The translations under genes and the position numbers were made by a program. The notes under the pieces are model-generated. The model made no database searches, was not told the origin of the DNA, and saw only the letters and a list, made by a program, of their open reading frames with translations. Shown in pieces: positions 1 to 8,798 of a DNA stretch of 64,000 nt. This DNA comes from Candidatus Ozemobacteraceae bacterium (lineage in GTDB: Bacteria > Muiribacteriota > Ozemobacteria > Ozemobacterales > Ozemobacteraceae), in the NCBI GenBank assembly GCA_035373905.1, contig DAOSOK010000007.1:1-64000 (forward strand). Direction: 5' to 3'. Numbering within the stretch: position 1 is the first letter of the stretch; the number at the start of each line of letters is the position of its first letter.

Positions 1-123
1 TCTTTTTAGGGCTGTATTTCAGAAGCCCTCATACACCACATCCATGGACTCTAACTCAGATTTTGTTCACCCCGGCAACGCCGCCCAGAATGAGATCACA
101 TGCATGCATCCCGAAGACTTCTT

Positions 124-152
124 TTGACAGCGGTTGGGGGTATTGATAAGAT
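124..152 (+). promoter_or_regulatory. Sigma-70-type promoter for the proline-rich/polytopic gene pair
   Basis: A TTGACA -35 box (124-129) and a TAAGAT -10 box (147-152) are separated by 17 bases. This is a near-consensus housekeeping promoter. Transcription would start near 160, leaving a leader of about 57 bases before the ATG at 217. Confidence 0.6.
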
Positions 153-216
153 GACCGACGGAATCGCCGCGCGAAATTTGCGGCCCAGCGCCCACCAGGA
201 TCTGAAAGGAGTCGTC

Positions 217-894
217 ATGAGCCAGTCGCCATCGCCCGCAGGCGGCGAAAAACCCGGTTTCGGGGGATTTTTCCAGGTCTATCTCCTGGCCGCAGTCATT
301 CTCATGATCTATTATACGATCGATTTCCAGGTCACCGTCTCGCCGGCCCTTCCCGCACTGACGGCCCGGCCGTCCGCATCCCGGCCCCATCCTCCCCGCT
401 TCCCCCAAGCCGGGCAAGAGTTACCCGTAGCCTCTTCATCCGTCGCCGGTTCCGTTCCCACGGCAGTATCGACGCCGGCTAGCGTCCTGCCTCAGGACCC
501 TGCGTCGCCCGCGCAGCCGCACGAACCGCCAACGCCGTCACCAGCGCCGGCGTCCTCCCCGGCTCCGGAACCGGAACCCGCTCCCCCGGCCCCTCCTTCC
601 AATTCTGAGCATCAGGCGCCATCCGCCACTTCCGAACCGACGGCTCCCGCCGGGCCGGAACGCACCGATGCCGCTTCCGGCGGTCTTCTGATCATCGACA
701 ATACGCTTCCGCTGGCAGAACCGGTGATTCCCGACGGAACGCCGGAACCGTCACCCGCGTCCCCGGAACCACCTTCGACTCCGGATGCACTCCCGGTCGC
801 ACATTTGGATGGCGCATCCCCGACACAACTTTCGCCGGCAAAGGACACCGAAGAACCGGCAACCTCGAGCAGCCTTCCGGAGGTCGGACAATGA
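217..894 (+). CDS. Proline/alanine-rich membrane-anchored protein, unknown function
   Basis: I do not recognise this 225-residue protein. Residues 17-37 form one hydrophobic segment after a short N-terminus. The rest is a low-complexity chain rich in Pro, Ala, Ser and Glu, resembling the extended periplasm-spanning linkers of TonB-like or FtsN-like proteins, though no folded C-terminal domain is visible. The open frame extends further upstream, but ATG 217 follows an AAAGGA ribosome site at 205-210 and lies downstream of a good promoter. Its stop overlaps the next ATG (ATGA, 891-894), so the two are translationally coupled. The likely role is a structural or linker partner of the next membrane protein; this is inference. 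Confidence 0.6.
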   Translation: MSQSPSPAGGEKPGFGGFFQVYLLAAVILMIYYTIDFQVTVSPALPALTARPSASRPHPPRFPQAGQELPVASSSVAGSVPTAVSTPASVLPQDPASPAQPHEPPTPSPAPASSPAPEPEPAPPAPPSNSEHQAPSATSEPTAPAGPERTDAASGGLLIIDNTLPLAEPVIPDGTPEPSPASPEPPSTPDALPVAHLDGASPTQLSPAKDTEEPATSSSLPEVGQ

Positions 895-2738
895 ACATCG
901 TTACGGTTTTTTTCGGCGGCATGCCCGGCCTGATTCTCGCCCTGTCCACCCTCATCATTGCTCTCGCGCGACCGGGTGTCCAGAGTTGTTCCATCGCCCT
1001 GATTCTGAACGTTCTCGTGGCAAGGCTCGTTCACAAAAATACGCTGCAGGATGGCCAACCGGCTGGCCCCTTTCGGCCGATGTTCGCCGCAGCCGGATAT
1101 ACCGCCATCGCCGGAGCCCAGTATTTCAAGCTTTTTTCCCTCCCGTTCGGCAGCCCGTTTTTTCCGTTCAACTACCTGACGATCCCATTCATCTTCATCG
1201 CCGTGATCGGCGTCCATTGGGTGAATCGCCAGCGGCATGACGCCCAACTCAACGGGTATGCCCTGAAAACGGCGCAATGGCTGAGGGAAGATCTGCACGT
1301 CGCCGAAGTCGAACGCGGCTTCATCTGCCTCGGTGTGACCGGAACCATGTGGACCATGATCCTGGCTTCATGGGCGCAGGTATTCAAAAACCCCGCGCAG
1401 GGCTGTTCCATGTGCTTTGAAATCTCGTCGCTTCATATCATCGTTTTCATGGCCCTCTATCTCCTGCCCTGGCTCTGTTTTGCCTGGTGGGTCGACGAGA
1501 AGGCGGTCAAGCGCGGCATTTACACCGGCGTCGGCATTTCCATCACCGCAGCGCCGCTGGCATATACCTGTTACTTTCATTCGCTGAAAGCCCATGACTG
1601 GTGGCGTATTCTGCTTCCTCCGGGAGCCAACATCACCGCCATGACGGTATTCGTCCTGCTCTGCTTCGGCATCTGGTGGATACGCCAATCCGCCGCAACG
1701 ACGGGCCGCGGCCTGCTCAGCGGCTTCTTCGCATCGGTGATTCCGACGATCCTGCTGGCGACCGGCGCGTTTTTGACGCTGGCCTGGCATCCAGCCCTCC
1801 GGAGCATGTCTCCCCAGGCGATCACACCTGAAATCCGCACGATCGCAACGTATCTGCTGTCCACACGGCTCTTCATCTTCAGCGCCGTACCGTTGGTCAT
1901 CGTTCTCTTCTTCGCCACCCTCGGCGGTCTCCGTGCCGGCGTCTCCTCGCGGGAGATCGAAGACGATCCGAGCCGTGAAAACGATGCCGTGGCCGCCTCC
2001 AGTTCGCAGACCCTGACAGTCCTGCTAGGGTCCCTTCTTCTTGCGGCTCTCGTCACACCGGTTCTGGGCCAGTTGACACTGACGGGGCAGGATGGCAGCA
2101 TTCCGCGCCCCCTCCCAGGTACCCTCCTGTCCTGGCTCGGCTATCTGCCCTTGATGCTCACCAACGTCTTCATCTTCAGCGGTCTCTGGACCAACGGGCG
2201 ATTCATCGCCCAGGCCGCCCGGCTGCCCCATCCCCGGATGGCAGGCGCCATGCTGTTCATCCTGCAGGCGATCCTGATCTGGGGATTCGACCCGAGCCGG
2301 CAGCTGATCGCCATTTTCGTTCTTGCGATGGCAGGTCTCCTCCTGCTGAAGAAGCTGTTCGGCAAACCCCTGCCCGAAGTCAGGCGTTCCGTGCTCGATT
2401 ACCAGCGCTTCGTCCTCTGGAGCTGCTTCCTTGGCATCCCCGTCGTTTACCTCGCGGGAATCGCCCTCTTCACGATCCCGATCGAACACAATCAACTCGA
2501 TTTCATCCTGCGAACCCTCTCCTCCGGGCCTCTCGCCACTGCATTCCCGACCTTCTGCGACCAACTCAGACCCGAAATATTCTGGACAGCCCCCATGGCC
2601 CTTACCGCAGGAATGGGCCTCATCGGACTTCTCGGCATGCCGTTGCTGACCCTGCCCCTGTATCTCTACCCGATCTTCAAGGATCGCAAGGCCGCCGAAG
2701 CGGCCCGGCAGGAGCAAGAGGCCGCGGCGGCAAGCTGA
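891..2738 (+). CDS. Large polytopic membrane protein, unknown family
   Basis: The 615-residue protein is hydrophobic almost throughout, with roughly 14-16 predicted membrane segments starting at residue 10 and short loops containing charged residues. A hydrophilic loop near residues 350-370 is rich in Asp, Glu and Arg, and the C-terminus is a charged Lys/Glu/Ala tail. I see no transporter signature that fixes a family. The start overlaps the upstream proline-rich gene by four bases. Length and topology would suit a transporter or an envelope-assembly integral protein. Only the membrane location is well supported. Confidence 0.7.
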   Translation: MNIVTVFFGGMPGLILALSTLIIALARPGVQSCSIALILNVLVARLVHKNTLQDGQPAGPFRPMFAAAGYTAIAGAQYFKLFSLPFGSPFFPFNYLTIPFIFIAVIGVHWVNRQRHDAQLNGYALKTAQWLREDLHVAEVERGFICLGVTGTMWTMILASWAQVFKNPAQGCSMCFEISSLHIIVFMALYLLPWLCFAWWVDEKAVKRGIYTGVGISITAAPLAYTCYFHSLKAHDWWRILLPPGANITAMTVFVLLCFGIWWIRQSAATTGRGLLSGFFASVIPTILLATGAFLTLAWHPALRSMSPQAITPEIRTIATYLLSTRLFIFSAVPLVIVLFFATLGGLRAGVSSREIEDDPSRENDAVAASSSQTLTVLLGSLLLAALVTPVLGQLTLTGQDGSIPRPLPGTLLSWLGYLPLMLTNVFIFSGLWTNGRFIAQAARLPHPRMAGAMLFILQAILIWGFDPSRQLIAIFVLAMAGLLLLKKLFGKPLPEVRRSVLDYQRFVLWSCFLGIPVVYLAGIALFTIPIEHNQLDFILRTLSSGPLATAFPTFCDQLRPEIFWTAPMALTAGMGLIGLLGMPLLTLPLYLYPIFKDRKAAEAARQEQEAAAAS

Positions 2739-2756
2739 TTTCTTCCCCGTTCACGC

Positions 2757-2787
2757 ACGTTCGGCCGGTAACATTCCGGCCGAACGT
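2757..2787. terminator. Perfect 12-bp hairpin between convergent genes
   Basis: Arms 2757-2768 and 2776-2787 are perfect complements around a 7-base loop. There is no strong T-tract on either side. It probably acts as a bidirectional transcription barrier between the membrane protein and the converging PPDK-like gene. Confidence 0.45.
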
Positions 2788-2919
2788 CGTCTTATCGGGG
2801 TCTGAAGAACGCTCCCCCTCCCTTTCGATCTGAACATGCCGGGAGCGAGAGCCTCGCGAGCTTCGACGGGCTCAGCGCGAAGTGGGCTTTTGTCAGCCAG
2901 GTCTCAATCTTCCATTGTC

Positions 2920-5262
2920 TCAGACATGAACGGTGTTCTGCCTGTTGAAATAGGCCATCGCACGGTCATGGTCGCCGTCCATGACGACCGACATCGTAGC
3001 CCCGTTCGCCACCGCCGGAACATGAATCACGCGCACGACGGAGTCGAGCACTTTCGTCACGGTCTTGCTCACGAACCGCTTCAAGGCGTTCGGCGAGTTT
3101 CGGAAAAACTCCTCGTTGAAGAGATTGCCGCTTTCGTCTGGATATAGCGGGAGATATCGGATATTCGCCTCGACGAGATCCTGGAAGAAATGCGTTCCGA
3201 AGGAGAGGTCAGGTGTGTAACCGTGCTTGCGCCGGGCGATTTCGATCATCATGGCGGCGTTGTTGATGTCGCTGTATCCGACCTTGACGCCAAGTTTCAC
3301 GTCGCCCCTGCTGCCCCAGCGGCCAGGCCCCATCAGGATGAATTTCCGCTCGGGCAGCCGCTGGTTCAGCTCGCTGACCAGGTGCCCGACGTCGAGCATC
3401 TCGTCGAGCGTCGCGAGGCCGTCGTAGCCGGTGGGGTCGACGTACACGACATACTCTATGCCGTGCAGAACGGCGGACGTGACATGCCTGGTCGCCGTGA
3501 ACAGCCTGTCTTCATGCAAGACATCGTTCGGCATCTGGATCGAGACGTTTCCGTCGGCCTGGCACTGAGGTCGGCACTGGAGCAGATACAGGGTGTGCTG
3601 ATCCTCACCGGCGGCGAATTCGATATCGACCGGCCAGCCGAGAGCCTCCTTCAGGATCCGGAGGATGTCTTTGATCTCCTGGAGGAACGGGGTGTTCCGG
3701 AGCAGGTTTTCGAACGTCAGAACCGGCGTGCCGGTCTTGAGATTCGTCAGGTTTCCGATCGGCGGGTACAACTGCCCCTCTTCGTACATCGAGATCAGAT
3801 ACGGCAGCATCGGGACATCCGACCCGAAATCGCGGACGACCTGCTCGAAACTGATGGTCTCGAACCGGCTCGTCTCGAGATTCAGCACATCGATGTTCTT
3901 CTGCGCGTAGCGTAACATAGCATCAGGTGTAATATTCACGCGCAACCCCGGCTGGCCCGGACAGATCAGCATCGGGAAATCCTCGCCCATGCGATCGACC
4001 GCGCGGGTGCCGAGGCCCGCGACGAGCCGCACGATCCCGTCCTCGCGCCTGATGCGGGGCGACCAGCGGAACTCGTTGTAACTGAACGCGACACCGGCGA
4101 AGGCAGGGAACCAGTAGTTGCCGACCCGCCGGCCGACGACCTGCTGGATCATGATCCCCATTTCCTCGTTGAAGTCGAGCAGACCTCGCTCGCGCCGATA
4201 CTCGATCGGGTCAGGACCGAAGGTGCTGGCGTATACCTCTACGATCGCGTCCATCAGCGCTTCGAGGCGTTCCTTCTTCGTTCCCTGGTTCGCGACGAAC
4301 AGGCTCTTGTATTTTCCTGCGAATGCGGAGCCCTTGGTGTCCTCGAGCAGACTTGAAGAGCGAACGATCAGCGGTGTTTCCCCGAAATCCTCGAGCGCCA
4401 TCGTCAACCCAGAAATGATTTCCGGAGGCAGACTTGAGTTTTTGAAAATCTGGCCGACGTAGGCGTATTCCTGCCGAATTTCGGCCGGGTCGCGGTATTT
4501 GATCGTCGGCATTTCCTCGAGCGCGTTGTAATGCAGGAAATCGAGCACGCCGTCCGAGGTGATATACCACGTCTTCGGAACGGACAGGTTGCGGAGACCG
4601 ATATTGTGCGCCTTCGCCGCCATGAGGATCTTCGCCGCCCGGAACAGGCCGGCGGCCTTTCCGCCCAGTTTTCCGTTACCCTGCGAAGGCCCGATCACGC
4701 GCGTCATCAGGTGCGCGAAATCGTTGACCGAGACGTAGTGCTTCAGCGTGTTGATGTATTCGAGATCCTCGCTGAAGAAGCGCCTCACGAGCGCAACCCG
4801 GATCCCGATGCGCTCCTCTCGCGAGAGATGCTTCTGCGCGCCAGGCTTGAGACAGTACCGGTGAAGCGCCTCGCTGATCTCCGCCAGCGAAACGTCGCGT
4901 TTTTCGGCGGCCATCGACAGGAAGCGGAACTGTTCCTGCTTCATCCAGAGGCTCATCATGCGCGAAATGTCCTGCGCGGAGAGCTCCTGCTCGGCGATGA
5001 TAAACGTCTCGTCGATCAGCTCGTCCAGCAGCGACGAGTTCAGGCGGGGCATGGGCTGGTTGTCGAACGTGCCCGTCGCCGCCTGATAATCGCTCTGAGT
5101 TACGTTGAGCCGCTGCAGCAACTGTTCGACCTTCGTAACGTTCCGCTTGAACAGGTAGTTCATCATCTTCCGGCCAAGCCGGTTCAGCAGGGAGGGATTC
5201 GTCTCTCGAAGCAGATCCACGATGACCTTCCATTCGGGTTTCTGTTCTTTCACCGTATTCAT
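2920..5262 (-). CDS. PEP/pyruvate-binding (PPDK_N, ATP-grasp) domain protein without phosphohistidine and PEP domains
   Basis: The 780-residue protein has a helical N-terminal region (1-185). A pyruvate phosphate dikinase/PEP synthase type nucleotide-binding domain follows, from the GGKAAGL glycine loop near 197, through VRSSSLLED near 297, to the closing LQCRPQ near 562. About 215 further residues include the distinctive GPGRWGSRGD motif near 644. True PPDK and PEP synthase next have a phosphohistidine swivel domain and a PEP-binding TIM barrel; neither is visible. It may therefore phosphorylate something else or act as a sensor. ATG 5262 was chosen because CCAGGAG lies 7 bases upstream; an in-frame upstream start at 5298 has no such site. 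It is probably cotranscribed with the BASS transporter 32 bases upstream. Confidence 0.75.
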   Translation of the reverse strand: MNTVKEQKPEWKVIVDLLRETNPSLLNRLGRKMMNYLFKRNVTKVEQLLQRLNVTQSDYQAATGTFDNQPMPRLNSSLLDELIDETFIIAEQELSAQDISRMMSLWMKQEQFRFLSMAAEKRDVSLAEISEALHRYCLKPGAQKHLSREERIGIRVALVRRFFSEDLEYINTLKHYVSVNDFAHLMTRVIGPSQGNGKLGGKAAGLFRAAKILMAAKAHNIGLRNLSVPKTWYITSDGVLDFLHYNALEEMPTIKYRDPAEIRQEYAYVGQIFKNSSLPPEIISGLTMALEDFGETPLIVRSSSLLEDTKGSAFAGKYKSLFVANQGTKKERLEALMDAIVEVYASTFGPDPIEYRRERGLLDFNEEMGIMIQQVVGRRVGNYWFPAFAGVAFSYNEFRWSPRIRREDGIVRLVAGLGTRAVDRMGEDFPMLICPGQPGLRVNITPDAMLRYAQKNIDVLNLETSRFETISFEQVVRDFGSDVPMLPYLISMYEEGQLYPPIGNLTNLKTGTPVLTFENLLRNTPFLQEIKDILRILKEALGWPVDIEFAAGEDQHTLYLLQCRPQCQADGNVSIQMPNDVLHEDRLFTATRHVTSAVLHGIEYVVYVDPTGYDGLATLDEMLDVGHLVSELNQRLPERKFILMGPGRWGSRGDVKLGVKVGYSDINNAAMMIEIARRKHGYTPDLSFGTHFFQDLVEANIRYLPLYPDESGNLFNEEFFRNSPNALKRFVSKTVTKVLDSVVRVIHVPAVANGATMSVVMDGDHDRAMAYFNRQNTVHV

Positions 5263-5294
5263 GTTCGACTCCTGGAAAGATGAATGATGCGCCT

Positions 5295-6308
5295 TCATTC
5301 AGTCGGCCCACCCGTTTTTTCTGCGATATGCGGCCTGACGAGCGCCGCGAGCGGTTGCTGGAACAGCATCGAAACGACGACCGGCACGATCGTCAGCGTC
5401 GGGAAATGGCCGAGCGCGATGACGAGGCCGGCGCTGAGATTGCGGATGCCGACCGAGTAGGCGACGGCGGCCGCCGTTTTCCCGTCGTAGCCGAGTTTAC
5501 GCGGAACGAAGGCACCGGCCCAGTATCCAAACGAGACGACGAGAAGGATCACCACGAGCAGGAAGCCCAGGCTGATGTCCAGGGTCACGATGGTCTGGCG
5601 GGTCGTGGCAACGTTGATGGCGACGACCAGGCCCAGGGCGACATTCGCAAACGGGCCCAAGAAGGGTTTGACGCGGGGATACAGGGAACCGCCCGAAAGG
5701 TCGTGCATCGTAAGCCCGATGAGGGAGGGAACCACGATCATCTTCAGCAGGTCGACCATGATGGCCGTCAGATTCAGCTCGATACTCTGCCCGAGAAACA
5801 GCAGAATGACCGCCGGAACGACGATGGGGCTCAGGAGGGTATCGAACGTGACCGCCGCCAGGGCTAACGCGACATTTCCGCCCGCCAGGCCCGTCCAGAT
5901 CGCCGATGTCACGCCGATGGGGATGGCACCGCACAGAACGAAGCCGGCAATGACGTCGGCATGGCCGGGATACAGCAGGCGGCCGATTCCCCAGCCGAAA
6001 AACGTCACGCCGAGATGAAGCAGGGTGAGAATAACCAGAACCGGTCCCGGATGCGCCGCGATACGCGCCATTTCGCGCCAACTGCATTTCAGGGATGTCA
6101 GCCAGGTCATGAAGGCGAACAGCAGGGGCACCATCGTGCGCCCGGCCGCAAGACTGGAATGCGGGGCGAGATACCATCCGGCGATCATGAACAGGAAAAC
6201 GCAGGCGAACAGCCATTCTTCGAAGAGGCCGTTGAAACCATCTCCCCATCGGCGCAGGGTTTGCAGCATATCTTGAAGGTGTCTCCCCATCCGCGCGTGC
6301 GTCTTCAT
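5295..6308 (-). CDS. Bile acid:sodium symporter (BASS/SBF) family transporter
   Basis: This integral membrane protein has about nine or ten helices and the BASS-family character: a G-A-I-P-I-G-V-T segment in a central helix, and a late helix with the V-G-I-R-N-L-S-A-G motif, corresponding to the family's second sodium-site crossover region. Members carry bile acids, pyruvate, pantothenate or other organic anions with sodium. The start is uncertain. The frame is open to 6506, but upstream sequence overlaps the divergent DedA gene. ATGs at 6308, 6290 and 6269 are possible and none has a strong ribosome site. It lies 32 bases before the PPDK-like gene on the same strand, so a pyruvate-type substrate is an attractive guess. 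Confidence 0.75.
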   Translation of the reverse strand: MKTHARMGRHLQDMLQTLRRWGDGFNGLFEEWLFACVFLFMIAGWYLAPHSSLAAGRTMVPLLFAFMTWLTSLKCSWREMARIAAHPGPVLVILTLLHLGVTFFGWGIGRLLYPGHADVIAGFVLCGAIPIGVTSAIWTGLAGGNVALALAAVTFDTLLSPIVVPAVILLFLGQSIELNLTAIMVDLLKMIVVPSLIGLTMHDLSGGSLYPRVKPFLGPFANVALGLVVAINVATTRQTIVTLDISLGFLLVVILLVVSFGYWAGAFVPRKLGYDGKTAAAVAYSVGIRNLSAGLVIALGHFPTLTIVPVVVSMLFQQPLAALVRPHIAEKTGGPTE

Positions 6309-6468
6309 CCGCAACCGTCGGCCGGCCGTTGTGCCGACAATTTGGCGGCGTTCAGACGCATCCGGTGCGGCCATCATCCTACCGCAGTCGGATTCCCGGC
6401 GCCAGAGGAGCGGATGATTTTTCCGCCGATTCCCGGCAACCCTTTTCAGAAAGGTGCCGGCCGGGTGG

Positions 6469-6498
6469 TTGGACGCAGAGATCATTTTGGGGTATAGT
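6469..6498 (+). promoter_or_regulatory. Promoter of the DedA gene
   Basis: TTGGAC (6469-6474) and TATAGT (6493-6498) are 18 bases apart. The predicted start near 6505 lies about 27 bases ahead of the TTG start codon. Confidence 0.5.
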
Positions 6499-6531
6499 CG
6501 AATCACTCCAGCACAAGCCGAGGTATGTTCC

Positions 6532-7131
6532 TTGGACTGGTTCGCCCAGCTTGAACCGTTTTTTGCCGCCTGGTCTTATCTGGCTGTTTTTCTGGTCCTC
6601 ATTCTCTGCGGGGTCGGTCTCCCCGTCCCGGAAGAGATCACCTTCATTACCGCCGGATACGTCGTCAGCCAAACCGGAGCGGATTTGAATCTGATGATCC
6701 TCGTCAGCCTCGTAGGCCTGATGATGGGAGATTCGCTGATCTACTTCTTCGGAAGTCATTTCGGGGTGGCAATCCTGAGTCGATGGCCGTTCAGAATTCT
6801 TTTCTCGGAAAAGATGCTGATCAAGTCCCGGACCTTCTTCGACAAATACGGTTCCAGGGCCGTTTTTTTTGCCGGCTTTTTCGCCGGGGTTCGCGCCACG
6901 ACGTATTTCATGACCGGATCGATGAAGTTCAGTTACTGGAAATTCCTGTTCTGGGACTTCATCCGCGCCATTCTGACCTGCCCGATATCGATCTGGGCGG
7001 GATACAAGTTCGGCCCCTACGCCGAGCAGTGGCTCGGATCCAACGTGCGGTATCTGCTGGCCGGACTGCTCGTTGCCGGCATCCTGCTGATCGTCCGAAA
7101 CAACCTCAACCACGGGAACGACAAAGCCTGA
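6532..7131 (+). CDS. DedA/SNARE-associated family membrane protein
   Basis: The 199-residue protein has the standard DedA length and layout. It opens with an amphipathic/hydrophobic N-terminus, followed by a GVGLPVPEE signature and an ITAGYV segment. A mid-protein FFAGFFAGVRATTYFMTG stretch matches the family's F-x-G-R motif zone, and there are C-terminal membrane helices. DedA proteins support membrane homeostasis and lipid (undecaprenyl phosphate or phosphatidylethanolamine) flipping. The chosen start is TTG 6532, with GAGG 8 bases upstream and a promoter at 6469-6498. A longer frame from GTG 6454 would begin upstream of the predicted transcript. It converges with the lipoprotein gene, with 15 bases between the stops. 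Confidence 0.85.
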   Translation: MDWFAQLEPFFAAWSYLAVFLVLILCGVGLPVPEEITFITAGYVVSQTGADLNLMILVSLVGLMMGDSLIYFFGSHFGVAILSRWPFRILFSEKMLIKSRTFFDKYGSRAVFFAGFFAGVRATTYFMTGSMKFSYWKFLFWDFIRAILTCPISIWAGYKFGPYAEQWLGSNVRYLLAGLLVAGILLIVRNNLNHGNDKA

Positions 7132-7146
7132 AACGGCCTGTTCGCG

Positions 7147-7713
7147 TCAGGGATACAGCAGCAGATACCCGCTGATCACGACCGTGCCGGTGGAAAGCAC
7201 CATGCTGACCGTCGCAAGTCCGGTCTTTCCCGTCATGACCTGGCAGTGGTTGATGCCGCCTTCGTCGACGGGGCCGGTTTTCAGATCGAACTCGCCGGAA
7301 GGAGCGCCGTCGACTTCGAACCGGACCTTTCCGGGATTCGAATAAAACTCGTTGTCCCAGAACTCGAACACGGCGCGGGTGCAAGAGGCGGTGATGTCGA
7401 CCCTCGCACCGGGCGTGCTCGAACGGATGATGTAGTATCCCCCGACGTTGTCGTTCTTGATCATGTGCCAGTCGCCGGTGTATTTCACGGGATAGTTGAT
7501 CGCATCGATTGCGATGTCCGACCCCGGATGGAATACGCCGTTGATGAACCCGCGGGCGTCAAGATCCATCATGATCCTCTCCTCGGTTGCCGGCGTTCCT
7601 CCGAATGTTTCCACGGCAATCGGGTTGTTCTTCTCACCGGAGCAGCCGGAAAACAGAAGCGCAACGACGGCCAGGAAGAAAAGACCGGCCGTCGTTCTCA
7701 TGTATCTGCGCAT
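7147..7713 (-). CDS. Putative lipoprotein, unknown function
   Basis: The 188-residue protein begins with a basic n-region and a hydrophobic stretch ending in LLFSGC, a good lipobox with the lipidated cysteine near residue 24. The mature part looks beta-rich and contains GGYYIIRSS and VRFEVDG strands. I recognise no family. The ribosome site GGGAGG sits 5 bases before ATG 7713. The neighbours do not suggest a function. Confidence 0.7.
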   Translation of the reverse strand: MRRYMRTTAGLFFLAVVALLFSGCSGEKNNPIAVETFGGTPATEERIMMDLDARGFINGVFHPGSDIAIDAINYPVKYTGDWHMIKNDNVGGYYIIRSSTPGARVDITASCTRAVFEFWDNEFYSNPGKVRFEVDGAPSGEFDLKTGPVDEGGINHCQVMTGKTGLATVSMVLSTGTVVISGYLLLYP

Positions 7714-7788
7714 GCGAGCCTCCCTTCCGATTCGGAAAAACGATCCCTTACTCGGAATATCGGCACGTTGCTCTCGTTCCCGAAGACC

Positions 7789-8760
7789 TTACGCGTGTTT
7801 TCCGCAGCGGATGGTGAACTTCTCTTCGAAGCCGATCGGATGATAACTCAGCTTCGCCGTGCGCAGTCCCTCGATGCCAAGGTCCGTCTCGCGATTGATC
7901 ACGGTCACCTCGGCCGGAAGCCTGTTCGCAAGAGCCCAGTTCAGATACTGGTAGAGCCCCTTCACATGCCGGTCCGCCTTCTCAAGCGTGACGACCCAGC
8001 AGTTGCGGTGGATGGGAGATGCGACGGTGAACCCGGCCAACCGCCCGCCGACCCTGGCCACGAGAGCGATCGCGCAGATTTTTTCGAGCTGCGGAAGCAT
8101 TCTTCGGATGGCGGAGGCTTCGATTCTGACGTTTTCGTCATCCACCTGGAACCCTTTGTACCATTCGTCGAGAAACGCCGTCACTTCCGCGGCGCAGGAA
8201 GGCGTGAAGATCTCTACCTGCGGCTTTTCCTCTTCCTCGAGCCGGTTCACGAAGTTCTTCTTCTGATGGAACCGGCGCCCCGAGAGTTCGGCCAGTTCCT
8301 TCCGGTCGTAGAGGTAATCGAAGTCGTCACGCTGCGCCTCGACGCGGGCGTCGGGAAACTCCGCGGCGATTTCCTTCGCAATGGACTTCGGAACGTATCG
8401 CAACTCGCACGGAAGGCCGGCGCCGCTCATATATTCCATGAGCCGGTCGACCGCCGGGCGAAGCGGCCCCTTTCCGACCGGCGCCAGGAAGAGATACCGG
8501 TCTCGAGGTCCTTCGACCGCAAGACTGAGGAGACTTCCGATCCGGCTGGCCATCGGCGGCAGGGTTTTATACCAGCCGAGGAGGTTGTAGAGCGCATAAT
8601 CGGACGACGAGACACCGGCATCCTCGAGAAGGCGCCTGACGAGAAACTTATGGGAAAACGTCAGAGGCGTCTGGTGCGGAAATTCCGGGAGCGCACTCAG
8701 GTCGGGAGTCGGAGAATCGCCCGCGCAAGCCGCTTCCGATGGCAGCGATTGAAAGTCCAT
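7789..8760 (-). CDS. DUF2156/phosphatidylglycerol lysyltransferase C-terminal-like protein
   Basis: The 323-residue protein resembles the LPG_synthase_C (DUF2156) family, a double GNAT-like fold. It has YLYDRKELAELSGRRFHQKKN, typical of the family's nucleotide/aminoacyl-tRNA recognition stretch (YD-x-E-L-x-x-L-x-G-x-x-x-x-x-K-x-N), followed by a GRLAGFTVASP acyltransferase-like strand and an INRETDLGIEGLRTAK ending. There is no N-terminal membrane domain, so this is the stand-alone type, often annotated only as DUF2156. ATG 8760 has no ribosome site and a TATACT box ends just 9 bases upstream, so the mRNA may be leaderless. Confidence 0.75.
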   Translation of the reverse strand: MDFQSLPSEAACAGDSPTPDLSALPEFPHQTPLTFSHKFLVRRLLEDAGVSSSDYALYNLLGWYKTLPPMASRIGSLLSLAVEGPRDRYLFLAPVGKGPLRPAVDRLMEYMSGAGLPCELRYVPKSIAKEIAAEFPDARVEAQRDDFDYLYDRKELAELSGRRFHQKKNFVNRLEEEEKPQVEIFTPSCAAEVTAFLDEWYKGFQVDDENVRIEASAIRRMLPQLEKICAIALVARVGGRLAGFTVASPIHRNCWVVTLEKADRHVKGLYQYLNWALANRLPAEVTVINRETDLGIEGLRTAKLSYHPIGFEEKFTIRCGKHA

Positions 8761-8769
8761 AGATATTGA

Positions 8770-8798
8770 AGTATACCACAGAATACGGTGTTTCGAAA
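8770..8798 (-). promoter_or_regulatory. Promoter with extended -10 directly upstream of the DUF2156 gene
   Basis: On the minus strand TGGTATACT (8770-8778) forms an extended -10; a weak TTTCGA -35 lies 17 bases further (8793-8798). The predicted transcription start (about 8763) is within 3 bases of the ATG at 8760. Confidence 0.5.

Noticed and set aside
1..60. Hairpin AGGGCT...AGCCCT near the left edge as a terminator
   Set aside because: Six-bp stem with T residues on the wrong side for the plus strand, and the upstream gene is not in view.
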